DNA from: NS-12 sp045403215
Lineage (GTDB): Bacteria > Nitrospirota > Nitrospiria > Nitrospirales > NS-4
Assembly (NCBI GenBank): GCA_045403215.1
Contig: JAXIOW010000180.1
Coordinates: 1 to 5,821 of the forward strand
Direction: 5' to 3'
Length of the DNA: 5,821 bases
The notes beneath the pieces are model-generated. The model was not told the DNA's origin and did no database searches. It worked only from the letters and a program-made list of their open reading frames with translations. A program made the translations under genes and the position numbers. Shown here piece by piece: positions 1-4,846 of the stretch (positions within the stretch are counted from its first letter, which is position 1; every line of letters begins with the position of its first letter).

Positions 1-9
1 ACCAAAGTC

Positions 10-18
10 TGCTACAAT
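10..18 (+). promoter_or_regulatory. Extended -10 promoter element of the alpha/beta hydrolase gene
   Basis: The sequence TGC-TACAAT is an extended -10 (TGn plus a hexamer matching TATAAT at 5 of 6). The hexamer occupies 13-18 and only six GC-rich bases separate it from the ATG at 25. The usual initiation distance of about 7 nt downstream puts the first transcribed base on the A of that ATG. No Shine-Dalgarno is visible in the 24 available bases, so a leaderless transcript is inferred. The -35 position lies outside the window. Confidence 0.5.
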
Positions 19-24
19 GCCGGC

Positions 25-831
25 ATGGCCGGCGTTGAGCAGGCGCTCACCTTGAAGGACCCTACAGGCCATGCGGTCTCAGGAATCCTGGCCTCCCCTC
101 CTCATGGCTCGGACCGCCTGGCGGTCCTCTGCCACGGGTTCCTCTCCAACAAGAACAGCCACACCAACAAAACTCTGACCGAACTGCTGCTTCCTCAGAA
201 CATTGCCACGTTCCGATTCGACTTCTTTGGACAAGGCGAGAGCGAGGGCCCATTTGAGGAAATCACCGTCTCGCTGGCTGTCAGTCAAGCCTTGGCCGCT
301 TTAGACCTAATGCACTCGAAGGGTTACCGAAAGCTGGCGCTCGTGGGATCGAGCTTCGGGGGACTGGTGGCGCTTCTCGCCGCCGCCAAATGGCCCAAGC
401 TCTCATGCGTGGCGCTCAAGTGCCCCGTGCCGGACTTTCCGGAGATGCTCAACCTGGAGTTCGGCGAAGACGGGATGGCTCAATGGAAGGCCACTGATAC
501 GATTCCGAATGTAGTCCCCGGTGGAAGCGGGCGGATCAAGCTGGCATACGCGTTCTACGAGGACAGCCTGTGCTACAGCGGCTACGACGCGGCGAAGGTC
601 GTCACGGCGCCCACCCTTATCGTCCAGGGCGCTCACGATGAGCACGTGCCGCCTCGCCAGATCCTGAAGTTGTCGGAGTCGCTGGGAGGCCCCAACTCTG
701 TGGCGTGGCTGCCGGATGCCGACCACCACTTCTCCAAGCCGGAAGATTTTCAGCTCATGACGACCCTGCTCAGCAACTGGGTCGCCGATCACCTGAACGG
801 GCCCTCCCCACCTTATCAGGTCAACAGCTAG
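25..831 (+). CDS. Alpha/beta-hydrolase fold protein (serine esterase/lipase-like)
   Basis: A 268-residue protein with the full alpha/beta-hydrolase layout. An oxyanion-loop HG motif (LCHGFLSNKNS, about residues 35-45) is followed by a FDFFGQGES strand-turn at about 65-73. The nucleophile elbow G-S-S-F-G places the catalytic serine at residue 110. The acid is probably Asp205 in QGAHDEHVP and the base His234 in DADHHF, so the triad is complete and correctly spaced. There is no signal peptide, so it should be cytoplasmic. The family hydrolyses esters, amides or thioesters; the short lid region (about 136-185) does not reveal the substrate. The ATG at 25 fits the first beta-strand, but its lack of a Shine-Dalgarno and the adjacent -10 box suggest a leaderless mRNA. 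It ends 3 bp before the stop of the convergent membrane-protein gene. The fold and catalytic residues are secure; a specific function is not. Confidence 0.93.
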   Translation: MAGVEQALTLKDPTGHAVSGILASPPHGSDRLAVLCHGFLSNKNSHTNKTLTELLLPQNIATFRFDFFGQGESEGPFEEITVSLAVSQALAALDLMHSKGYRKLALVGSSFGGLVALLAAAKWPKLSCVALKCPVPDFPEMLNLEFGEDGMAQWKATDTIPNVVPGGSGRIKLAYAFYEDSLCYSGYDAAKVVTAPTLIVQGAHDEHVPPRQILKLSESLGGPNSVAWLPDADHHFSKPEDFQLMTTLLSNWVADHLNGPSPPYQVNS

Positions 832-834
832 CAA

Positions 835-1134
835 CTACGGTCGCTTAGACCAGAACCTATTTCTCAGGGAAAGAAAGAACTGCGCAAGGCTGAGCCACCG
901 TGGTTCGATGATATCTTGGAACATCATGAGTGCGGCACCCACAATACTGATCGCGATGACCTCAAGGACCACGATTCCATACACGATTTCAGCTTTGTAT
1001 CGAGGTGGATTGAAGAGCCATAAGTACTTGTAGATATTGTAATAGACGCTCTCTTCCTTCCAGGGGACGTAGAGAACAGCAAGAAACACGGCTGCAAAGT
1101 ACCCAGCGATAATCCTTCTACGCCATGGAGTCAC
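835..1134 (-). CDS. Small two-TM membrane protein of unknown function
   Basis: A 99-residue protein with two predicted membrane helices, about residues 8-24 and 49-72. A tryptophan/tyrosine-rich linker (YVPWKEES...YKYLWLFNPPRYK) joins them, and the basic C-terminal tail ends RNRFWSKRP. The Arg-rich N-terminus (MTPWRRR) suggests both ends face the cytoplasm. It starts at a GTG that overlaps the TGA of the upstream gene as GTGA, so translation is likely coupled. AGGAG at 1145-1149 or GAGG at 1139-1142 could serve as ribosome-binding site. It is the last gene of the minus-strand operon headed by the CPBP protease. Base composition is much lower in GC than the neighbours (about 43-52% in the lines counted), which may mean recent acquisition or relaxed selection. 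I do not recognise a named family. Confidence 0.7.
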   Translation of the reverse strand: MTPWRRRIIAGYFAAVFLAVLYVPWKEESVYYNIYKYLWLFNPPRYKAEIVYGIVVLEVIAISIVGAALMMFQDIIEPRWLSLAQFFLSLRNRFWSKRP

Positions 1135-1529
1135 GGGGCCTCTACTCCTGGGAAAGACGACGGTGCATTGGCCTTAGGCCGAGTTGTTGGCTCCTGCTTT
1201 CTTACCCGCTCGATCGCTGGTTCGTCTACAAACGGCTCGTACCGGCTAAGGCCCAGTGTTATCGTATCCCCCTGCTGCACCAGGAGGTCAATCTCTGCCA
1301 CCTTTTTCTTGAAAGTTACGAGGATCGCTCCCTGAGTAGTCTCGACCGTCAGGAGAAGACGCTCTTCCTCTCGCAGTTTCCGCACCACCTCTCCGTCGAC
1401 GGTTGCAGCTTTTTTAACCCGAAACGCTTCAGGCAGATAGGGACCTGCCACATCCGGCGCGAAGATCGTCCCGGCAACCCCGAACGCAATCCCAACCAAA
1501 AGGGTGAGAACGATCAGCCAAGTCTTCAT
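1131..1529 (-). CDS. Exported or membrane-anchored small protein, probable OB-like beta domain
   Basis: A 132-residue protein. Residues 1-22 (MKTWLIVLTLLVGIAFGVAG) form a signal peptide or signal anchor with no strong cleavage site. Residues about 44-96 alternate as beta-strands (GEVVRKL, RLLLTVETTQGAILVTFKKKV, GDTITLGL) around a charged loop, which resembles a small OB-type or other beta-barrel domain. The tail from about 112 is rich in Pro, Thr and Ala and looks disordered. The protein therefore probably sits on the outer face of the inner membrane or in the periplasm. The ATG at 1529 is supported by a strong Shine-Dalgarno, AAGGAGG at 1536-1542, with 6-nt spacing. It lies 55 nt after the CPBP gene and overlaps the next gene by 4 nt. 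No enzymatic motif is visible; the fold call is inferred from strand pattern only. Confidence 0.75.
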   Translation of the reverse strand: MKTWLIVLTLLVGIAFGVAGTIFAPDVAGPYLPEAFRVKKAATVDGEVVRKLREEERLLLTVETTQGAILVTFKKKVAEIDLLVQQGDTITLGLSRYEPFVDEPAIERVRKQEPTTRPKANAPSSFPGVEAP

Positions 1530-1579
1530 GAAGTGCCTCCTTCCTCCCGAGAGTCTCGCGTGCCACCGCTCGGCACTTC
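1530..1579 (-). repeat. 8-bp inverted repeat flanking an SD, possible RNA switch
   Basis: On the minus strand GAAGTGCC (1579-1572) is perfectly complementary to GGCACTTC (1537-1530), which overlaps the SD and abuts the ATG at 1529. The left arm can alternatively pair locally: GTGCC (1576-1572) with GGCAC (1564-1560) across a 7-nt loop. A further CGAG-ACT-CTCG mini-stem lies between. The two pairings of the left arm exclude each other, so one could expose and the other block the ribosome-binding site. That regulatory reading is inference; the complementarity is directly visible. Confidence 0.4.
1536..1542 (-). promoter_or_regulatory. Strong Shine-Dalgarno of the exported OB-like gene
   Basis: Read on the minus strand this is AAGGAGG, 6 nt before the ATG at 1529, inside a longer GGAGGAAGGAGG purine run. 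It fixes the start of that gene. Its last two bases are part of the right arm of an 8-bp inverted repeat, so it could be hidden by RNA pairing. Confidence 0.8.
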
Positions 1580-1584
1580 CGATT

Positions 1585-3003
1585 CTACACCCGCAGCAGC
1601 CAGATAAACTCCACCGACACGAACAGGTTGTTGATCGCGTGGCCGAGGATCGCCGGCAGGAGGCTGCGGGTCCGCTCGTAGGCCAGTGCCCAGAGGACCC
1701 CGCTCCAGAAGACCGACGCGAACCCGATCACCCCGTAGCCGTGGACCAGCGCGAAGAAGGCCGCGCTCACCCCTATTGCCGGCCACACCCCGATCGCCGT
1801 CCGGAGGGTGGCATAGAGCAGGCCGCGGAACGCCAGTTCCTCGATCAGCGGCGCCCAGACAATGCTGTCGAGGAGCTCGCCGGCGACGAGCCACGGCGGT
1901 CCCCATAACAGATTTTCCAAAAGCCCGTCCGCCCAATGGGCCTTGATATGGAGCGCTTCGCTGCCAACGGCGATCAACACCTCTCCGAGCACCGACAGGG
2001 TGCTGATAACCAGGGTCGCCCCGACGATCCGCGCCACTCCCCCCGGCTGCAGTATCAACCCGAAGGCCAGCGGCAACGACAAGCCACGCAGCGAGAAGTA
2101 CCGAAGGGTCCACCAGACCATTGGCAGACCCGCCACCAGCGTCATGATGCCGATGAACAGCGACTCCTTCGGCAGCAAGAGGTTGAATGCCAGGCCGATG
2201 AGCAGAAAACCGAACACCCCCCGCACGAAAAGTCCGAGGCCATCCCGTTGCGACCAGATGGGCGGCAAGGACGCGTCCCCGACCACTAACGGCAGGCGCC
2301 TCGTCAGAACCCTGCCCAAGACCACCGTGCCCAGCGTCAACAGGACTAGCTGTCCCAGAATCAAGCTGATCCAGCGATCGAGCAACGCTTCCCCGCGCGC
2401 GACAATGGCTGCTTCCGCCCCGGCCTGGACGGCCTGATCGCCCATCGCGGCGGCCACGCGCGCGACCAGCACATCAGCAAACCAGCCCGGAGTCAGCTCC
2501 GAGCGAATCTCTGCCACCAGCGACCGCCCCGTCTCCCGATCGAGCACGGGCGTCAGGTAAGCCGCCCGGACCCACTGCGCCATGCGAGCGGCCGACTCGC
2601 CCTGAAACTCCCAGGGAAGCAGCGCGGCGCCCACGCGGTTCAGTTGGCCGTCCTCCCCCAGCAGGATGACCCGATAGAGCTGGGTGAGTGGGGCAGGACC
2701 CGCGCCGCCGAGCTCGTCGTACCAGGCGATCGCGTCGCCCAGCGTGTCCTCGGAACCGGCGAAGGCCACATACAGTGCCCGCTTCCAGTCGGCAGCCCGG
2801 TGGAGCGCGTCTCGCAGGTCCAGGTCGCGGGACACGAGCCGCTCCAGCGATTCTTCCGGATGATCCAACTGGTCCAGCCCCGACGAGGAAGACGGGACGA
2901 CGGCAAGCCCGAGATACACGCCGACGAAGAGTCCGTAGGCGGCGGTCGCCCAGGGGGAGAGGATGGAGGGGGGGCTCGTGGATGGCTGGTCAGCGTCAGG
3001 CAT
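1585..3003 (-). CDS. CPBP-family intramembrane metalloprotease with long N-terminal extension
   Basis: A 472-residue membrane protein from the ATG at 3003. The C-terminal part carries all CPBP/Abi (CAAX-protease, Rce1-like) motifs: EELAFRG with Glu388, Glu389 and Arg393; FALVH with Phe417 and His421; and HAINN with His455 and Asn459. These residues form the catalytic/metal site buried among membrane helices. Roughly eight to ten hydrophobic helices are visible: one at about 18-36 and the rest from about 211 onward. Between them lies a soluble, helical, acidic segment (about 40-205) absent from minimal CPBP proteins, which suggests a sensing or substrate-recruiting domain. Members cleave membrane-embedded substrates or prenylated proteins or peptides; the substrate here is unknown. 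The in-frame TTG at 3024 would add seven residues, but the -10 box TATACT lies inside that extension, so 3003 is preferred. It is the first gene of an operon with the two small envelope proteins downstream. Confidence 0.9.
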   Translation of the reverse strand: MPDADQPSTSPPSILSPWATAAYGLFVGVYLGLAVVPSSSSGLDQLDHPEESLERLVSRDLDLRDALHRAADWKRALYVAFAGSEDTLGDAIAWYDELGGAGPAPLTQLYRVILLGEDGQLNRVGAALLPWEFQGESAARMAQWVRAAYLTPVLDRETGRSLVAEIRSELTPGWFADVLVARVAAAMGDQAVQAGAEAAIVARGEALLDRWISLILGQLVLLTLGTVVLGRVLTRRLPLVVGDASLPPIWSQRDGLGLFVRGVFGFLLIGLAFNLLLPKESLFIGIMTLVAGLPMVWWTLRYFSLRGLSLPLAFGLILQPGGVARIVGATLVISTLSVLGEVLIAVGSEALHIKAHWADGLLENLLWGPPWLVAGELLDSIVWAPLIEELAFRGLLYATLRTAIGVWPAIGVSAAFFALVHGYGVIGFASVFWSGVLWALAYERTRSLLPAILGHAINNLFVSVEFIWLLRV

Positions 3004-3011
3004 GGGGCGGG

Positions 3012-3020
3012 AGTATAGCA
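3012..3020 (-). promoter_or_regulatory. Extended -10 promoter of the CPBP protease operon
   Basis: The minus strand reads TGC-TATACT: a 5-of-6 hexamer at 3017-3012 with an upstream TG (extended -10). Eight pyrimidine-rich bases follow before the ATG at 3003, with no SD. The first purine at a normal initiation distance is essentially the A of ATG, so a leaderless mRNA is likely. No convincing -35 hexamer is seen 16-18 bp upstream, which is tolerable for an extended -10. Confidence 0.55.
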
Positions 3021-3024
3021 CCAA

Positions 3025-3081
3025 ATTGACTCCGGAACGACGCGCCCCTTCCCGACGGGCGTTTTACATTTCCGGATCAAT
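3025..3081. repeat. Bulged inverted repeat in the divergent promoter region (candidate operator)
   Basis: The left arm ATTGA-C-TCCGGAA (3025-3037) and right arm TTCCGGA-TCAAT (3070-3081) are complementary over 12 bases with one bulged C. Each arm contains the palindrome TCCGGA, the two copies being exactly 40 bp apart (3031 and 3071), near four helical turns. The right arm lies between the -35 and -10 of the aminotransferase promoter. The left arm lies just upstream of the -10 of the CPBP promoter. Such placement suits a repressor that loops or bridges both promoters. No regulator gene is in the window. Confidence 0.45.
3035..3053 (+). repeat. Direct repeat, copy 1 (upstream of aminotransferase promoter)
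   Basis: The 15-mer GACGCGCCCCTTCCC at 3039-3053 is repeated exactly at 3181-3195. With one mismatch the match extends to 19 nt starting at GAA (3035). This copy lies just upstream of the -35 TTTACA of the aminotransferase promoter. Flanking sequence does not match between copies. Confidence 0.6.
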
Positions 3082-3090
3082 CGGTATAAT
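3063..3090 (+). promoter_or_regulatory. Sigma70-type promoter of the aminotransferase-peroxiredoxin operon
   Basis: TTTACA at 3063-3068 (5 of 6 against TTGACA) and a perfect TATAAT at 3085-3090 are separated by 16 bp. This is the best promoter in the window. The expected start site 7 nt after the -10 is position 3097, exactly the A of the first ATG. Transcription therefore probably begins at that codon, giving a leaderless mRNA. If translation instead starts at 3196, it gives a 99-nt leader. Confidence 0.7.
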
Positions 3091-3096
3091 GCGCCC

Positions 3097-4341
3097 ATGT
3101 CGCTCGATTACACCCGCCCGCCCCAGGCGTCGTCGCACCCGCCCACCCCAAGCCTGCCGGGACAGGCTTCTGCCCCGAAGGACGCGCCCCTTCCCATGTC
3201 CGAACTGGCTCCTTCTTCCAGGCTCCTGCTCGGTCCTGGTCCCAGCCTCGTCCATCCCCGCGTGCTTCGCGCCATGAGCACGCCGCTGCTCGGTCATCTT
3301 GACCCCGAATTCCTCACGATCATGAACGAGGTGCAGGCCTTGCTTCGCACGGTCTTCCAGACGGACAACCCCTTCACCATCGCCGTGTCAGGAACCGGCT
3401 CGGCCGGCATGGAAGCAGCGCTGGTGAACCTGATCGAGCCGGGCGACACCGTAATCGTAGGCGTGAACGGGGTGTTCGGCGCTCGCATGGCCGACATCGT
3501 GGGACGCGCGGGCGGCAAGGCGGTCAAGATCGAGGTCCCGTGGGGCCAGATCATTGACCCGCCCCGACTGGAGGACGCGCTGAAGCAAGCGGGCTCCGTC
3601 AAGGCGGTCGCCCTGGTCCATGCGGAGACCTCCACCGGCGCCCATCAGCCGATGGAGGAGATAGGCCCGCTCTGCCGGCAGTACGGGGCGCTCCTCGTCG
3701 TGGACGCCGTCACGTCCCTCGGGGGCGTGCCTGTGCGGGTGGACGCGTGGGGGATCGATGTCTGCTACAGCGGGACGCAAAAATGCCTGAGCTGCCCCCC
3801 GGGACTCGCCCCACTGACCTTGAGCCCGCGCGCCCTAGAGGTAGTCAAGGGGCGCAAGACGAAGGTGCAGAGCTGGTACCTCGACCTGTCGATGATCGCG
3901 GACTACTGGGCTGAAGGAAAACGCGCCTACCACCACACGGCGCCCATCAGCATGATCTATGCGCTGCGCGAAGCACTGCGCCTCGTGGTGGAGGAAGGGC
4001 TGGAGGCCCGGTTTGACCGTCACTACCGCAACAGCGCCACGCTCATGGCCGGGCTGGCGACGCTGGGGAGCGAGCCCCAGGCACAGGCCGGACACCGGCT
4101 GCCCATGTTGAACTGCGTGCGCGTGCCCGCCGGCGTGGACGAGGCGGCGGTGCGCAAGAGGCTGCTGGCCGAATTCGGCATCGAGATCGGCGGTGGGCTC
4201 GGCCCGCTCGCAGGCCAGGTGTGGCGCATCGGATTGATGGGCGAATCCTCGCGTCATGAGCACGTGATGACGCTGCTGTCCGCACTCGAACAGATCGTCG
4301 GTCAACGCAGGCCTACGCCACAGCAACCTGGTCTCGGTTGA
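3097..4341 (+). CDS. PLP-dependent alanine/serine-glyoxylate aminotransferase family protein
   Basis: A 414-residue class-V (fold type I) aminotransferase. Family landmarks occur in order. LGPGPSLVHPRVL (45-57) and GHLDPEF (66-72) form the N-terminal arm. SGTGSAGMEAALVNL (98-112) contacts the cofactor phosphate. VVDAVTSLGG contains Asp203, which pairs with the pyridine nitrogen. YSGTQKCLSCPPG contains Lys229, the PLP Schiff-base lysine. WRIGLMG contains Arg377, the substrate-carboxylate arginine. These enzymes transfer an amino group from alanine or serine to glyoxylate to give glycine; the donor cannot be decided from sequence alone. The first 33 residues are Pro/Ser/Ala-rich, lack family similarity and are probably disordered. 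Met34 (3196) is an alternative start with AAGGA 13 nt upstream, but the promoter points at 3097. Divergent from the CPBP operon and 21 bp upstream of the peroxiredoxin gene. Confidence 0.92.
   Translation: MSLDYTRPPQASSHPPTPSLPGQASAPKDAPLPMSELAPSSRLLLGPGPSLVHPRVLRAMSTPLLGHLDPEFLTIMNEVQALLRTVFQTDNPFTIAVSGTGSAGMEAALVNLIEPGDTVIVGVNGVFGARMADIVGRAGGKAVKIEVPWGQIIDPPRLEDALKQAGSVKAVALVHAETSTGAHQPMEEIGPLCRQYGALLVVDAVTSLGGVPVRVDAWGIDVCYSGTQKCLSCPPGLAPLTLSPRALEVVKGRKTKVQSWYLDLSMIADYWAEGKRAYHHTAPISMIYALREALRLVVEEGLEARFDRHYRNSATLMAGLATLGSEPQAQAGHRLPMLNCVRVPAGVDEAAVRKRLLAEFGIEIGGGLGPLAGQVWRIGLMGESSRHEHVMTLLSALEQIVGQRRPTPQQPGLG
3150..3169 (+). repeat. Hairpin in the aminotransferase 5' region
   Basis: AAGCCTG (3150-3156) and CAGGCTT (3163-3169) form a perfect 7-bp stem with a 6-nt loop. 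It lies in the first 99 transcribed bases, between the ATG at 3097 and the one at 3196. Two weaker stems follow: CTTC/GAAG (3167-3170 with 3177-3180) and GAAGG/CCTTC (3177-3181 with 3189-3193). The last pairs the only SD-like sequence before 3196. No T-run follows, so it is not a standard terminator. Confidence 0.4.
3177..3195 (+). repeat. Direct repeat, copy 2 (immediately before internal ATG 3196)
   Basis: The second copy of the 15-mer (3181-3195; 19 nt with one mismatch from 3177), 142 bp after the first. It abuts the ATG at 3196 and supplies the AAGGA at 3178-3182 that could act as an SD for it. It is coding if translation begins at 3097 and leader sequence if it begins at 3196. Confidence 0.6.
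4324..4340 (+). repeat. Small hairpin at the aminotransferase stop codon
   Basis: CAACC (4324-4328) pairs with GGTTG (4336-4340) across a 7-nt loop, covering the last codons and most of the TGA. No T-run follows, so it is more likely a weak processing or stability element between two co-transcribed genes than a terminator. It may be chance. Confidence 0.25.
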
Positions 4342-4352
4342 TTCACTCAGGC

Positions 4353-4357
4353 GAGGG
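4353..4357 (+). promoter_or_regulatory. Shine-Dalgarno of the peroxiredoxin gene
   Basis: GAGGG with 5 nt to the ATG at 4363. The gap to the aminotransferase stop is only 21 bp and shows no promoter, so this gene is probably translated from the upstream gene's mRNA. Confidence 0.65.
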
Positions 4358-4362
4358 ATTCT

Positions 4363-4830
4363 ATGGCCGATGAGTTGAAGATAGGCGATCACGCTCCCGA
4401 CTTCTCACTGCCCGACCAGGATGGCAAGATGGTCAGCCTGAAAAGCCTGAAAGGCAAACAGGTGGTGCTCTACTTTTACCCCAAGGACGACACGCCGGGG
4501 TGCACCAAGGAAGCGTGCGGCTTTCGGGACTCCTTGAGAGCGATCGAGAAGGCCAACACCGTCGTGCTGGGCGTCAGCATGGACGACGCCGGGTCCCACC
4601 AAAAGTTCATCAAGAAATACAGCCTGCCCTTCACGCTGCTGTGCGATGAGGACGGCAAGGTCTCGAAGGCTTACGGGGTCTACAAGAAGAAGAACATGTA
4701 CGGGAAGACCTACTGGGGCATCGAGCGCAGCACGTTCATCATCGACGAGACCGGCAAGCTCAAGGCGATCTTCCGCAAGGTGAAAGTGGACGGCCACGTC
4801 GAAGCGGTCCAGGCCGCGCTGAAGGGGTGA
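4363..4830 (+). CDS. bcp: Thioredoxin-dependent thiol peroxidase (BCP/PrxQ peroxiredoxin)
   Basis: A 155-residue peroxiredoxin of the usual BCP length. It opens with IGDHAPDFSLPDQDG and reaches the active site FYPKDDTPGCTKEACGFRD. The peroxidatic cysteine is Cys47, with Thr44 and Pro45 before it. Cys52, five residues on, is the resolving cysteine of the atypical two-cysteine alpha type. The catalytic arginine is Arg122 in GIERSTFIID. The enzyme reduces hydrogen peroxide and organic hydroperoxides in the cytoplasm and is recycled by thioredoxin. There is a further Cys94 (LLCDEDG). It has its own SD and follows the aminotransferase by 21 bp, suggesting one operon. The link could be protection from peroxide made during glycolate/glyoxylate metabolism, but that is inference. 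It converges on the unknown exported protein with a 16-bp gap and no obvious terminator. Confidence 0.96.
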   Translation: MADELKIGDHAPDFSLPDQDGKMVSLKSLKGKQVVLYFYPKDDTPGCTKEACGFRDSLRAIEKANTVVLGVSMDDAGSHQKFIKKYSLPFTLLCDEDGKVSKAYGVYKKKNMYGKTYWGIERSTFIIDETGKLKAIFRKVKVDGHVEAVQAALKG

Positions 4831-4846
4831 GCGCGCGGCACGATCG

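Noticed and set aside
791..821. ACCTGA/TCAGGT inverted repeat near the hydrolase stop as a terminator
   Set aside because: Only 6 bp with a 19-nt loop and no T-run on either strand.
403..834. 143-residue minus-strand open frame opposite the hydrolase
   Set aside because: Antisense to the region holding the hydrolase catalytic residues; no family resemblance.
1125..1607. 160-residue plus-strand open frame
   Set aside because: Antisense to the exported OB-like gene, which has a signal sequence and a strong SD; the plus-strand translation shows no domain or RBS.
1862..2437. 191-residue plus-strand open frame opposite the CPBP gene
   Set aside because: Arg/Pro/Ser-rich low-complexity translation with no domain; it lies wholly antisense to a gene with intact CPBP catalytic motifs.
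3004..3024. TTG at 3024 as start of the CPBP gene
   Set aside because: The seven extra codons contain the -10 hexamer of the gene's own likely promoter, and no SD precedes the TTG.
3043..3065. CGCCC/GGGCG stem followed by TTTT as a Rho-independent terminator
   Set aside because: No plus-strand gene lies upstream to terminate, the stem is only 5 bp with a 9-nt loop, and the T-run overlaps the -35 box of the aminotransferase promoter.
3835..4392. 185-residue minus-strand open frame
   Set aside because: A shadow of the aminotransferase coding strand: His/Gln/Arg-rich composition, no recognisable domain.
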